From an uncultured Clostridia bacterium (GTDB taxonomy: Bacteria > Bacillota > Clostridia > Christensenellales > Borkfalkiaceae), in the NCBI GenBank assembly GCA_947632195.1, contig CANROE010000001.1:110027-174026 (forward strand): a DNA stretch of 64,000 nt, read 5' to 3'. This document shows positions 18,227-27,631 of this stretch, in pieces. Made by a program: the position numbers and the translations under genes. The first letter of the stretch is position 1, and each line of letters begins with the position of its first letter. The notes beneath the pieces are model-generated. The model was not told the DNA's origin and searched no databases. It saw nothing but the letters and a program-made list of their open reading frames with translations.

Positions 18227-19279
18227 TTATTTCTTCATTCTCGCGATGAATTTTTCAAAAAGAAAGTTGGCGTCGCGGGGGCCGCTGCACGCCTCGGGAT
18301 GGAACTGCACCGTGAACGCGTCGAGCTCGGGATAATCCACCCCTTCGCAGGTGCCGTCGTTGACGTTTACAAAGGACAGCTCCCCCCGTTTGAGGGACTC
18401 CGCCACGACCTCGTAGCCGTGGTTCTGGGAAGTGATGAACACCCTGCCCGTTTTGAGCTCCTTGACGGGTTGGTTGGCGCCGCGATGGCCGTACTTCATC
18501 TTCCGCGTCTGCCCGCCCAAAGCGAGCGCGAACAGCTGGTGCCCGAGACAGATCCCGAAGATCGGCATTTTTCCGGCGAGTTTTTTGATGTTTTCGATGA
18601 TCTCCGTATTCTCTGCGGGGTCGCCCGGGCCGTTGGCGAGCATGACGCCGTCGGGACGGAGGGAGAGCACTTCCTCGGCGGGAAAGTTCGCGGGCACGAC
18701 CGTCACATGGCAGCCCCTGTTCACGAGCTCCCGCTCGATGTTTGCCTTCGCGCCGAAGTCGAAGAGCACGACTTCCGTATTTCCCCTTTCTCCGTACTCC
18801 CGAATTTCTCCGGAAGTGACCGCCTTCACCGCGTCCCTTACGCGGTAGGCTTTCAATGCCGCGAAATTGGTGAAAGGCCTAAACGAGACCGCCGCATTCA
18901 TCACCCCCGCCTCGCGCACGGTGCGGGTGAGCTCGCGGGTGTCTACGCCCCAGACGGCGGGAACTCCCTGCTGTCTGAGATACCCTTCGAGCGCCCCTTC
19001 GGAACGGAAGTTGGAGGGCGCGTCGCACTTCTCCCGCACGATGTAGGCGGTAACCCAGCTCTTTCTGCTCTCGAAATCGGGGGGAATGACCCCGTAGTTC
19101 CCGATGAGCGGAAACGTCTGCGTGACGATCTGCCCGTAGTAGCTGGGATCGGTGAGCGTTTCGAGATAGCCCGTCATGCCCGTGGTGAATACGAGCTCGC
19201 CGATCGTCTCCCGCTCGGCGCCGAACGAATAGCCCTCGAACACTTTCCCGTTTTCCAGCGTGACGTATGCTTTTTTCAT
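18227..19279 (-). CDS. carA: Carbamoyl-phosphate synthase small subunit
   Basis: MKKAYVTLENGKVFEGYSFGAERETIGELVFTTGMTGYLETLTDPSYYGQI, class I GATase PIFGICLGHQLFALALGG. Confidence 0.97.
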   Translation of the reverse strand: MKKAYVTLENGKVFEGYSFGAERETIGELVFTTGMTGYLETLTDPSYYGQIVTQTFPLIGNYGVIPPDFESRKSWVTAYIVREKCDAPSNFRSEGALEGYLRQQGVPAVWGVDTRELTRTVREAGVMNAAVSFRPFTNFAALKAYRVRDAVKAVTSGEIREYGERGNTEVVLFDFGAKANIERELVNRGCHVTVVPANFPAEEVLSLRPDGVMLANGPGDPAENTEIIENIKKLAGKMPIFGICLGHQLFALALGGQTRKMKYGHRGANQPVKELKTGRVFITSQNHGYEVVAESLKRGELSFVNVNDGTCEGVDYPELDAFTVQFHPEACSGPRDANFLFEKFIARMKK

Positions 19280-19797
19280 CGCGTCCCTCTCTCTTTTGCG
19301 TAATCTTCCCCCTCGAAAGCGGGGCAAAAGGCGGAAATATCGTCCTCCGTAAACTGTTTATCCGAATATTTGCTGAACGGCGCATGGCGGTAGAAGATAA
19401 ACTTGTCCCGCGAATCCTGCGTTTCAAAGGTGCAGATGAACTTGTTCCCCTTCACTTTTACCGCCACGCAGCCCATCTTGACGTCGTATGTAAAGATCTT
19501 GCGCTTGGTATGCAGATAGACGACCCGATCGTTCATTTCCAGCCCGAGGACGGTCCCCAACGAGACGCGCATCGTGTAGAACCCGTACACGGTGAGCCAG
19601 CCGAGCGCAAGCACGGAGATCACGATGGAATAGATGACGCGCGGAAGGGTGTCGTCGAGATTGCAGGCGACCGCCGTGAGCACCATGACGACGGGAAAGA
19701 CGGCGACGCTCAAAATGATCAGTAAAATTCCCGAGACCGAGACATACTTGCCCGGTCCGCTCCGCATATAAGATCTGTCCTTGTCCCGACGGCTCAT
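19276..19797 (-). CDS. Hypothetical membrane protein (two TM helices, soluble C-terminus)
   Basis: 173-aa ORF overlapping carA start and upstream gene by 4 nt each. Confidence 0.65.
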   Translation of the reverse strand: MSRRDKDRSYMRSGPGKYVSVSGILLIILSVAVFPVVMVLTAVACNLDDTLPRVIYSIVISVLALGWLTVYGFYTMRVSLGTVLGLEMNDRVVYLHTKRKIFTYDVKMGCVAVKVKGNKFICTFETQDSRDKFIFYRHAPFSKYSDKQFTEDDISAFCPAFEGEDYAKERGTR

Positions 19798-20534
19798 TCT
19801 CTCTCCTCCCCGAATTTCACACGGAACTGCGCGATGAGCGCGTCCCCCGTCCGCGCCTCGAACACGGCGCCGCCCTCCTCATCCCTGCGGAAAAAGCAGA
19901 GCTTTTCCCCCTCCTTCGCCTGCTTGTTATAGGAGATCTGGAAGGAGGAGATCCGCTTTGTCTCCGCCATCGGAATGCAGTCGAGGAAAAAATCGGCATA
20001 CTTTGTATTGTTGGCATGAAAATAATGGTCGCAATCGGAAACGGTGACGGTGTGGGCGCCGCATTCCCTTCCCTCCGGAAGTTTGGGAATTTTCCAATCG
20101 GGGACTTCGAGCATCTTTTCGGCATTGTAAGGGCAGCGTTCGTGCACTTCCCCGAGCGCCGTGGGCGGCAGCATAGAAAAACGGGGTAAATCAATGAGAC
20201 ACCAGCGTGAAGCCAGCAACGCAATGATTTCCCCTTTCTCATTCTTGATGCGATAATCCCGCTCGAAAATAACATGACGCGGCGGGAGAGGCCATGTCTC
20301 CACCGTGACGATATCGCCCGGTCTCGCGGACGCGAACAGCTCGCAATAGGTGTTTACCGTGATGAATCCGTAATTCTTTTTTTTGAGCGCTTCGTAGCCG
20401 AACCCCAGCTCGTCCGCGCTCGAAGCGGCGACTTCCTGCGCCAGCGCGAGAACGGTGGAGGGTTTCAGCTCATCCCGAAAGTCAAAGTCGGTATAGCGGA
20501 GCGCAAAACTCCTTGTGTGACAGTAGCCGCTCAT
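19794..20534 (-). CDS. Acyl-ACP thioesterase family protein
   Basis: Hot-dog-like thioesterase reading: SSADELGFGYEALKKKNYGFITVNTYCEL..., SDCDHYFHANNTKYADFFLDCIP. Confidence 0.8.
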   Translation of the reverse strand: MSGYCHTRSFALRYTDFDFRDELKPSTVLALAQEVAASSADELGFGYEALKKKNYGFITVNTYCELFASARPGDIVTVETWPLPPRHVIFERDYRIKNEKGEIIALLASRWCLIDLPRFSMLPPTALGEVHERCPYNAEKMLEVPDWKIPKLPEGRECGAHTVTVSDCDHYFHANNTKYADFFLDCIPMAETKRISSFQISYNKQAKEGEKLCFFRRDEEGGAVFEARTGDALIAQFRVKFGEERE

Positions 20535-20568
20535 ATCTTTGGTATTATAGCACGCGCGGAGGGAGAAG

Positions 20569-21285
20569 TCAACCGAAATCTCTCAAATTTGCGGAAGAAG
20601 AAAGAAAACCGAGCGCGCCCGAAAGCACCGCGTCTGCAAGTTTTGCCCGATAATCTTCATCCAAAAGGAGCGCTTCGTCCTCGGGGTTGGACAAAAAACC
20701 GCACTCCACGATGACCGAGGGCGTATCCGAACAGTTGAGGATGTAGTAGTCCCCTTTCAGCGGATCGCTCCGCTTGACGCACTCGGGCATCCCGTTGAGC
20801 GCCGTCTGGATGTTGCAGGCGAGAGAGCGGGAGCTCTCCGAACTCTCCTTAAAAAAGACTTGCGCCCCCCGTCGCGACGGGAGAGAGAAAAAATTTTGGT
20901 GCACCGAGATCACGAGCGCGGGATCGGAGGTTTGGATGATCTCCGCGCGCTTTTTCATGTCCCGTTTCTTGTACCCCGCCGTCGCCATGCCGTAAAGCCC
21001 CGCCTCCGTTCTGCGCGTGAGTACGACCCGCAGCCCCGCCTCCTCAAAGCGCTCCTGCAACAAAAAGGTGATTTTCAGGTTGATGTCGCTCTCCTTTGTC
21101 CCCGTGCGCGTCCCGACGACGCCGCCGTCGACCCCGCCGTGTCCCGCGTCGAGCACGACCGTGAGACGGTGCGCCTCCGCCGCCGTCCCCGCAAGCGCAA
21201 AAAAACAGACCGTGAGCGTGAAGGCGACCGTCAGAAGAAGGGCAAACACGCCCAGCGCCACTCTGTGACGATAAACAAAACTCAT
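20569..21285 (-). CDS. N-acetylmuramoyl-L-alanine amidase (Amidase_3)
   Basis: VVLDAGHGGVDGGVVGTRTGTKESDINLKI..., SVHQNFF, VIVECGFLSNPEDE. Confidence 0.93.
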   Translation of the reverse strand: MSFVYRHRVALGVFALLLTVAFTLTVCFFALAGTAAEAHRLTVVLDAGHGGVDGGVVGTRTGTKESDINLKITFLLQERFEEAGLRVVLTRRTEAGLYGMATAGYKKRDMKKRAEIIQTSDPALVISVHQNFFSLPSRRGAQVFFKESSESSRSLACNIQTALNGMPECVKRSDPLKGDYYILNCSDTPSVIVECGFLSNPEDEALLLDEDYRAKLADAVLSGALGFLSSSANLRDFG

Positions 21286-21322
21286 GGTCTATGTGTATGA
21301 GAAAGTTTGAAATTTTAGAATA

Positions 21323-21354
21323 CCCGCCCCCGCGCCGTACGGCGCGGGGGCGGG
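21323..21354. repeat. 32-bp perfect GC-rich palindrome between gltA and amidase gene
   Basis: CCCGCCCCCGCGCCGTACGGCGCGGGGGCGGG. Confidence 0.9.
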
Positions 21355-21380
21355 CCTCTGCTTCCGCTCAGATCCAGAGA

Positions 21381-22760
21381 TCAACGGTTTTTCAGAAATT
21401 CGTCGATGGACTCCGCCGCGCGCTTGCCCGCGCCCATCGCGAGAATAACGGTCGCCGAGCCCGTGACCGCGTCGCCGCCCGCAAATACGCCGTCAAGGGA
21501 GGTCCTTCCCCCCTCGTCTGCGACGATCTCTCTCCGCCTGCCCGTTTCGAGCCCCGCCGTCGCGCGCTTTAAGAGGGGGTTGGGCGAGGTGCCGAGCGCC
21601 ATGATCACACAGTCCGCTTCGAGCACGAACTCGCTCCCCGCCTTCTCGACCGGCCTGCGCCGTCCCGACACGTCGGGCTCGCCGAGCTCCATCTCAATAC
21701 ATTTTACGCCGACGACGTTGTCCTCGCCGTCCGTCAAAATTTCCTTGGGGTTTGCGAGCAGACGAAAAACAACGCCCTCCTCTTCCGCATGCTCCGCCTC
21801 TTCTCTCCTTGCGGGAAGTTCCGCCCGCGAACGGCGGTAAACAACGGTGACTTCCGCGCCGAGCCGCCTCGCCGTGCGCGCTGCGTCCATGGCGACGTTT
21901 CCGCCCCCCACGACCGCGACCTTTTTCGCAGGATAGACGGGAGTTTCGCTCCCCTCTTCGTATGCCTTCATCAGATTGACGCGGGTGAGATATTCGTTGG
22001 CGGAAAATACCCCCTTGGCATTCTCGCCCTTGATTCCCATAAAGTTGGGAAGTCCCGCGCCCGTGCCGAGGAATACCGCCTCAAAGCCCTCCGCTTTGAG
22101 CTCTTCCACGGTAAAAGTCTTTCCGACGACCGCATTCGTCACGATCGTCACGCCGAGCGCTTTCAGCCCTTCGACCTCGCGCGCGACGATTTCTTTGGGC
22201 AGACGGAACTCGGGGATCCCGTACATCAGCACGCCGCCCGCGACGTGCAGCGCCTCGAATACGGTGACTTCATATCCCCTTTTTGCAAGTTCGCCCGCGC
22301 ACGAGAGCCCCGCAGGGCCCGACCCGACGACCGCCACGCGGCGGCCGTTTTTTTGCGGCTTTTCGGGCGCAACGCCCTCTTTTGCATGGAAATCGGCGAC
22401 AAACCGCTCCAATCTGCCGATGGCAACGGGCTCCCCCTTGACCCCGCGCACGCACAGCTTTTCGCACTGGTTTTCCTGCGGGCACACCCGTCCGCACACG
22501 GCGGGCAGACAGGAATAGCGGGAGATGACCCCGTACGCCTCCCCGAACTTTCCCTCCTTGACGAGGGCGATAAAGTCGGGGATCGCAACGGAGACGGGAC
22601 AGCCGCTCACGCAGGGGCGGTTTTTACAGTGCAGGCAGCGGTCGGCTTCCGCCACGGCCTGCTCCGCCGTATAGCCGAGCGCCACCTCGCAAAAGTTGCG
22701 GCTGCGCCCTTCGGGAGACTGTACGGGCATGGGTGTTTTCGTCAAAGAATTGTTCATCAT
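21381..22760 (-). CDS. gltA: NADPH-dependent glutamate synthase-like / NfnB-type oxidoreductase
   Basis: AEADRCLHCKNRPCVSGCPVSVAIPDFI, GSGPAGLSCAGELAKRGYEVTVFEA, VVGGGNVAMDAARTARRLGAEVTVVYRRSRAELPAR. Confidence 0.9.
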   Translation of the reverse strand: MMNNSLTKTPMPVQSPEGRSRNFCEVALGYTAEQAVAEADRCLHCKNRPCVSGCPVSVAIPDFIALVKEGKFGEAYGVISRYSCLPAVCGRVCPQENQCEKLCVRGVKGEPVAIGRLERFVADFHAKEGVAPEKPQKNGRRVAVVGSGPAGLSCAGELAKRGYEVTVFEALHVAGGVLMYGIPEFRLPKEIVAREVEGLKALGVTIVTNAVVGKTFTVEELKAEGFEAVFLGTGAGLPNFMGIKGENAKGVFSANEYLTRVNLMKAYEEGSETPVYPAKKVAVVGGGNVAMDAARTARRLGAEVTVVYRRSRAELPARREEAEHAEEEGVVFRLLANPKEILTDGEDNVVGVKCIEMELGEPDVSGRRRPVEKAGSEFVLEADCVIMALGTSPNPLLKRATAGLETGRRREIVADEGGRTSLDGVFAGGDAVTGSATVILAMGAGKRAAESIDEFLKNR

Positions 22761-22784
22761 TTTTAGAAGGACGCCGATTCGGCG

Positions 22785-23618
22785 TTAAATTTTATGCAAT
22801 AAATTGCAGTGTTCTTCGCGCTTGCGCGCCTCGAACTGTGTATAGATACGGGAACGGCGGATGGCCTCGTCGAAGTCGATGAGATGGGCGTCGAAATCGG
22901 GCCCGTCCACGCAGGCGAACTTGGTCTCTCCCCCCACCGTCAGGCGGCAGCAACCGCACATGCCCGTGCCGTCGATCATGATGGGGTTCATGCTCGCGAC
23001 CGTCTTGACGCCGTACGGGCGGGTGGCCTCCGCGACAAATTTCATCATAACAAGCGGCCCGATCGTGATCACCTCGTCAAAGGTCTCTTCCGCTAAAAGC
23101 CGCCCGAGAGGCGCGCAGACATTTCCCTTTTCGCCGTAGCTGCCGTCGTCCGTGGTGAGAAAGAAACGGTCGCAACAGCCCTTGAATTCCTCCTCCAAGA
23201 TGACGAGCTCGCGGCTGCGGAACCCGACGATCCCCGTCACCGAGGCGCCGAGCTCTTTGAGCCTTTTGGCGACGGGAAGGGCAATGGCGCAGCCCACTCC
23301 GCCCCCGACAACGGCGACTTTCTTTAACCCTTCGAGCGCGGTAGGCATGCCGAGCGGACCCACGAGGTCGGGGATACTCTCTCCTGCCTTGCGCGCGCCA
23401 AGGCACATGGTGGCGCCGCCGACGATCTGGAAGATGATCTCGATCGTTCCCCGCGCCCTGTCGTAGCCCGCGATCGTGAGCGGGATCCGCTCCCCCCTCT
23501 CGTCGGCGCGCAAAATGACGAACTGCCCCGCCTGCGCCTTGCGGGCGATGTACGGTGCGTCAAGTTCCATGCGCACGACCGTTTCGGTCAGATTTTCTTT
23601 TTTCAGAATGGCAAACAT
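22785..23618 (-). CDS. Sulfide/dihydroorotate dehydrogenase-like FAD/NAD-binding protein (NfnA-like)
   Basis: MFAILKKENLTETVVRMELDAPYIARKAQAGQFVILRADERGERIPLTIAGYD..., MNPIMIDGTGMCGCCRLTVGGETKFACVDGPDFDAHLIDFDE; adjacent to gltA. Confidence 0.9.
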   Translation of the reverse strand: MFAILKKENLTETVVRMELDAPYIARKAQAGQFVILRADERGERIPLTIAGYDRARGTIEIIFQIVGGATMCLGARKAGESIPDLVGPLGMPTALEGLKKVAVVGGGVGCAIALPVAKRLKELGASVTGIVGFRSRELVILEEEFKGCCDRFFLTTDDGSYGEKGNVCAPLGRLLAEETFDEVITIGPLVMMKFVAEATRPYGVKTVASMNPIMIDGTGMCGCCRLTVGGETKFACVDGPDFDAHLIDFDEAIRRSRIYTQFEARKREEHCNLLHKI

Positions 23619-23691
23619 ATTTCTATTATAACGTCCCGAAGAAATTCTGTCAACAAAATGCAAAAAAAGTGGGAATCTTCGTTCGATTTTC

Positions 23692-23720
23692 TTGACCTTT
23701 CCCCGCCGATTTGCTATAAT
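23692..23720 (+). promoter_or_regulatory. sigma-A-type promoter upstream of degV-like gene
   Basis: TTGACC - 17 bp - TATAAT. Confidence 0.8.
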
Positions 23721-23769
23721 GCCTTTTGGTTCATAAACGAAGTGAACAAATTCATCGGAGAGTAAAACT

Positions 23770-24639
23770 ATGGCAAACGTGAGAATCGTAACCGACTCGA
23801 ACAGCGGCATTACACAGGCGGAAGCGGAAAAACTGGGAATTTCCGTTCTCCCGATGCCCTTCCTCATCGACGGCGAACAGCATTTCGAGGACATTGACCT
23901 CACCCAAACGCAATTTTACGAGCACTTGGGCGGCGAGGCGTCCGTTTCGACTTCCCAGCCCTCCCCCGAGGCCGTGACCGACCTTTGGGACGAGCTTTTG
24001 AAAACGTACGACGAGATCGTGCACATTCCGATGTCGAGCGGGCTTTCGGAATCCTGCCACACCGCCATGGGACTTGCAAAGGACTACGGCGGCAGAGTGT
24101 TCGTCGTCGATAACCAGCGCATTTCCATCACCCAAAAACAGAGCGTCGAGGACGCGCTCACCCTCGCACAGCAGGGCAAGAGCGGCGCGGAAATTGCCGA
24201 AATTTTGACAAAAACCAAGTTCGACAGCTCCATTTATATCTCTCTCGACACACTGAAATATCTCAAAAAGGGAGGACGGCTCACCCCTGCCGCCGCGCTC
24301 ATCGGCACCATCCTCAAAATCAAGCCCGTGTTGCAGATCCAGGGGGAAAAGCTCGACGCATTCAAAAAAGTCCACTCCCTCAAACAGGCAAAGACGGTCA
24401 TGATAGAGGCGATCAAGCACGATTTTTCCACCCGCTTTGCCGAACTTGTGAAACAGGGCGAAATGATGATCGCCGTCGCGCACACCGCAAACGACGAGGA
24501 GGCGGAACTCTTCAAGCAGGAACTCATCGAGGCCTTCCCCGGAGTGCCCTTCAAATATGTGGATCCCCTCTCCCTCTCCGTGAGCTGCCACATCGGCCCC
24601 GGCGCGCTTGCCGTCGCCTGCGCGCGAATCGTAAAATAA
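23770..24639 (+). CDS. DegV family (fatty-acid-binding) protein
   Basis: MANVRIVTDSNSGITQAEAEKLGISVLPMPFLIDGEQHFEDIDLTQTQFYEHL..., SSGLSESCHTAMGLAKDY. Confidence 0.93.
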   Translation: MANVRIVTDSNSGITQAEAEKLGISVLPMPFLIDGEQHFEDIDLTQTQFYEHLGGEASVSTSQPSPEAVTDLWDELLKTYDEIVHIPMSSGLSESCHTAMGLAKDYGGRVFVVDNQRISITQKQSVEDALTLAQQGKSGAEIAEILTKTKFDSSIYISLDTLKYLKKGGRLTPAAALIGTILKIKPVLQIQGEKLDAFKKVHSLKQAKTVMIEAIKHDFSTRFAELVKQGEMMIAVAHTANDEEAELFKQELIEAFPGVPFKYVDPLSLSVSCHIGPGALAVACARIVK

Positions 24640-24669
24640 AGAAGTAAAAATTTCCTGCAAAAAGTACAT

Positions 24670-24710
24670 GCAAAAATAAAGGCAACCGCTCGGGTTGCCT
24701 TTATTTTTGC
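24670..24710. terminator. Bidirectional hairpin between convergent degV and rRNA methyltransferase genes
   Basis: Perfect 18-bp arms GCAAAAATAAAGGCAACC / GGTTGCCTTTATTTTTGC, 5-nt loop; T-rich on both strands. Confidence 0.85.
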
Positions 24711-25585
24711 AGCATAGCGAGGAAAAAACCCTCGAAAATTTCATCGGGACAAACCGTGACCGTACCCGCCAGGGAGGGCAGCAAGGGAATGTCACCTATC
24801 GGAGCGAGCGGAAGGAGCGTGGCGCCCTGCGAAAGCGCAAAGGCTACCGCCGCTTCGTTCTCCTCTTTGAGCACGGAACAGGTGGAATAGAGCAGCACGC
24901 CCCCTTTTTTGAGCAGCCCGAGCCCCTTTTTCAAAAGCAGTTTTTGCGTGCGCGCGCAATTTTTTACAAGCTCGGGGGAAATTTTCGTCCGCTCGCCAAG
25001 GGTAAGCGTTCCACTCCCGCTGCACGGCGCGTCGAGCAAAATTTTGTCGAAACGGAAAAAGCCGTCGAGCTTTAAGGCGTCCACCTGCATGGCGTTCACC
25101 CTTCCCGCACCCTGCCGCGCAAGGTTGAATTTCAGACGCTCGAAACGGATCTTGTCCTTTTCGCAGGCGGTGATGAGCGCCTTCCCGCCCGAAAGCGCGG
25201 AGAGCTGAGTCGTCTTGCCGCCCGGCGCCGCCGTCATGTCGAGCACGCTCTCCCCCGCCTTCGGCACAAGAAAGAGGGGCGGCAACATCGAAGAAAGGCT
25301 TTGCAGATAAATTTTCCCCTCGCGATACAGCGGGCTCTCCGCGATCGCCCGCCCGTCCGCGCCGCTGAGCAAAAATGCGTCCCCGTACCACGGCATGCGG
25401 CAAAAGGAGAGGCGCATCTGCGCGAGGGCGTCCGCGACCTCCTCCGCCGTCGCCTTTAAAGTGTTGGCGCGAAGGGTGACGGGCCTGCGTACAAATCCCC
25501 GAAAGATACGCTCGGCGTCATTTGGATATTCTTTTATGAGAAGTTCCCGCAAAAATGCGGGAATCTGCTCTATTATGTCTGACAT
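24701..25585 (-). CDS. RsmB/RsmF-type (NOL1/NOP2/Sun) m5C methyltransferase
   Basis: VLDMTAAPGGKTTQLSALSGGKALITACEKDKIRFERLKFNLARQG, LLDAPCSGSGTLTLGE, YSTCSVLKEENEAAV. Confidence 0.9.
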   Translation of the reverse strand: MSDIIEQIPAFLRELLIKEYPNDAERIFRGFVRRPVTLRANTLKATAEEVADALAQMRLSFCRMPWYGDAFLLSGADGRAIAESPLYREGKIYLQSLSSMLPPLFLVPKAGESVLDMTAAPGGKTTQLSALSGGKALITACEKDKIRFERLKFNLARQGAGRVNAMQVDALKLDGFFRFDKILLDAPCSGSGTLTLGERTKISPELVKNCARTQKLLLKKGLGLLKKGGVLLYSTCSVLKEENEAAVAFALSQGATLLPLAPIGDIPLLPSLAGTVTVCPDEIFEGFFLAMLQK

Positions 25586-25595
25586 AGTACTATGT
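25565..25595 (-). repeat. Palindrome-family copy 3, spanning start codon of the rRNA methyltransferase
   Basis: minus: ACATAGTACTATGTCAGACATAATAGAGCAG. Confidence 0.85.
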
Positions 25596-25627
25596 AAAAG
25601 GCCGTTTTTTTGAAAATGAAGGCGCTT

Positions 25628-26281
25628 TTATTTGATTTTTTTGTCCAAACGGCGGATCGCACTCTTGGTCCCGAACACGACGACCGAATCGCCCGGTTCA
25701 AAACAGTCGTCCTTGGTGGGCACGATGTCCTTCTTCCCCCGTCTGATCAAGAGGACGTTGAGGCTGTATTTGCCGCGCAAATTCATGTCGGCAAGTTTTT
25801 CGGAGGGCACTTTCCCCGCATAGCGCACGGTCGCCACGCTGTGGTCGCCCGTGAGTTCCACATACTGCGTGATGCTGCGGCTCAAAAGACGGTACCCGAG
25901 GCTCGCCACCGCGAGTTCGCGCGTGTCGATGACCTCCTCTACCCCCAAGTGCTCCAAGACCCGTTTCACGCTCTCGTCCTCGGCGCGCGCCGTGATCCGC
26001 TTTACCCCGAGCTCTTTCAATAAAATGATGGTGAGTATGATCGATTCGAGCTTGTCCCCGATCGCCACGATGACGCGGTCCACTTCGTTGAGGCGCAGCT
26101 GTTCGAGCGCGCTCCGCTTGGTGCAATCGCAGCAATAGGCAAAGGTGACGAACTCCGCAACGTCGTTGACGCGCTCTTCGTCGCTGTCGATCGCGATGAC
26201 CTCCGCGCCCTGTTCGACAAGCTCTTTGCAGAGCTGCCGCCCGAACGCGCCCAATCCGATGATTGCAAAATCTTTATTCAT
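25628..26281 (-). CDS. Trk/Ktr potassium uptake regulatory subunit (TrkA-N, TrkA-C)
   Basis: MNKDFAIIGLGAFGRQLCKELVEQGAEVIAIDSDEERVND... Confidence 0.93.
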   Translation of the reverse strand: MNKDFAIIGLGAFGRQLCKELVEQGAEVIAIDSDEERVNDVAEFVTFAYCCDCTKRSALEQLRLNEVDRVIVAIGDKLESIILTIILLKELGVKRITARAEDESVKRVLEHLGVEEVIDTRELAVASLGYRLLSRSITQYVELTGDHSVATVRYAGKVPSEKLADMNLRGKYSLNVLLIRRGKKDIVPTKDDCFEPGDSVVVFGTKSAIRRLDKKIK

Positions 26282-26328
26282 AATGGCTCCTTTTATAGAG
26301 GTCGGAGATTTTACTCCGCCGCCGAAGT

Positions 26329-27624
26329 TTAACCGATGACGATGTCCGCCTGTACATAGCGGACGCTCTCGTCCTGTCCCCTGTTCCAACGCCGCTTGAA
26401 TACGAGCAGCGCCGTCATAAATCCGATCCTGCCGAGGTACATCGCGAGCGTCAAAAGCAGCTTGCTGCCTACCGAAAGAGACTGCGTGATCCCCGCCGAA
26501 AGACCCACGTTCGCAAGCGCCGAGATCGTCTCCGTAAAGATGAACGCAAGGGACAGATCGGGATCGCACACCGAGACGAGGGTGCCCGTCAAAACGGCAT
26601 AGATCGTTGCCACCGTCGCCACGAACATGGCGTATGTGAGCGTCTCGCGGGAAATTTCACGGTGAAAGACGATGGTCGGCTTTCCCCGAAGCATTGCAAG
26701 CAGCCCCGCCAAAAAGACAAAGAAGGTGGTGCACTTGATCCCGCCGCCCGTAGAGACGGGAGCTGCGCCGATAAACATCAGAATGTTGATGATGCAGAGG
26801 GAAGAGCTCTTCCACTGCCCCAAGTCCTGCGTGGCAAAGCCGCAGGTGCGCGCCATGGAGCTCATGAAGAAGGCGTTGAGAAGGTCGATCTTCCCCCACT
26901 CCGAGAACCAGAGGAGGAAGGTGCCGCTCGCAAGCAGAATGGGCGTGATGACGAGCACCACTTTACTGTGAACGGAAAATTTTCTCCACCGCTTTGCGCT
27001 CAGAATGTCGATGATGACAATAAAGCCCAAGCCGCCCACGATGGCGAGAATGGCCGTGTTCAGAATGAGCAGGACATTCCCCGAATAGGGCAGCATGCCA
27101 TTCCCGAAGAGATCGAGCCCCGCATTGTTGAATGCCGAAACGGAATGGAAGAGGGAGATCCAGACGAGCGTTCCGCCCGTATAGTCGTTCCGGAGCGCGA
27201 TGAGATTGATCAAAAAGCCGAGCGTCTCCATAACGACCGTGATAAGTACGGCACGGAAGAGAAAGCGTTTATAGTTGAGTTTCCCGCTCGAACCGAGCGT
27301 TTCGCTGATGAGCCGCTTTCCCGAAAGCCCCGCTTTGCCTCCGAAGAGGGAGATGACCGTCATGCCGATGGTGACAAAGCCCAAACCTCCCACCTGTATG
27401 AGAATGCAGAGGACCGCCTGCCCGAATCCCGTAAACGTCCCTGCGACGTTGACGGTGGAAAGCCCCGTAATGCAGACGGCGCTCGCGGCAAGAAAGAGCG
27501 CGTCGACAAAGGAGATCCCATCCTTCGTGGAAAACGGCAGCAGCAAAAGTACCGTTCCGACGGCGATAACGCTCAAAAACCCGAGCAAAATGACAAGATA
27601 GGGTGAAAGTTTCTTATGCCGCAT
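26329..27624 (-). CDS. TrkH/KtrB potassium transporter
   Basis: MRHKKLSPYLVILLGFLSVIAVGTVLLLLPFSTKDGISFVDALFLAASAVCITGLSTVNVAGTFT...; multiple TM, MFIGAAPVSTGGGIKCTTFFV. Confidence 0.95.
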   Translation of the reverse strand: MRHKKLSPYLVILLGFLSVIAVGTVLLLLPFSTKDGISFVDALFLAASAVCITGLSTVNVAGTFTGFGQAVLCILIQVGGLGFVTIGMTVISLFGGKAGLSGKRLISETLGSSGKLNYKRFLFRAVLITVVMETLGFLINLIALRNDYTGGTLVWISLFHSVSAFNNAGLDLFGNGMLPYSGNVLLILNTAILAIVGGLGFIVIIDILSAKRWRKFSVHSKVVLVITPILLASGTFLLWFSEWGKIDLLNAFFMSSMARTCGFATQDLGQWKSSSLCIINILMFIGAAPVSTGGGIKCTTFFVFLAGLLAMLRGKPTIVFHREISRETLTYAMFVATVATIYAVLTGTLVSVCDPDLSLAFIFTETISALANVGLSAGITQSLSVGSKLLLTLAMYLGRIGFMTALLVFKRRWNRGQDESVRYVQADIVIG

Positions 27625-27631
27625 AACTCTC

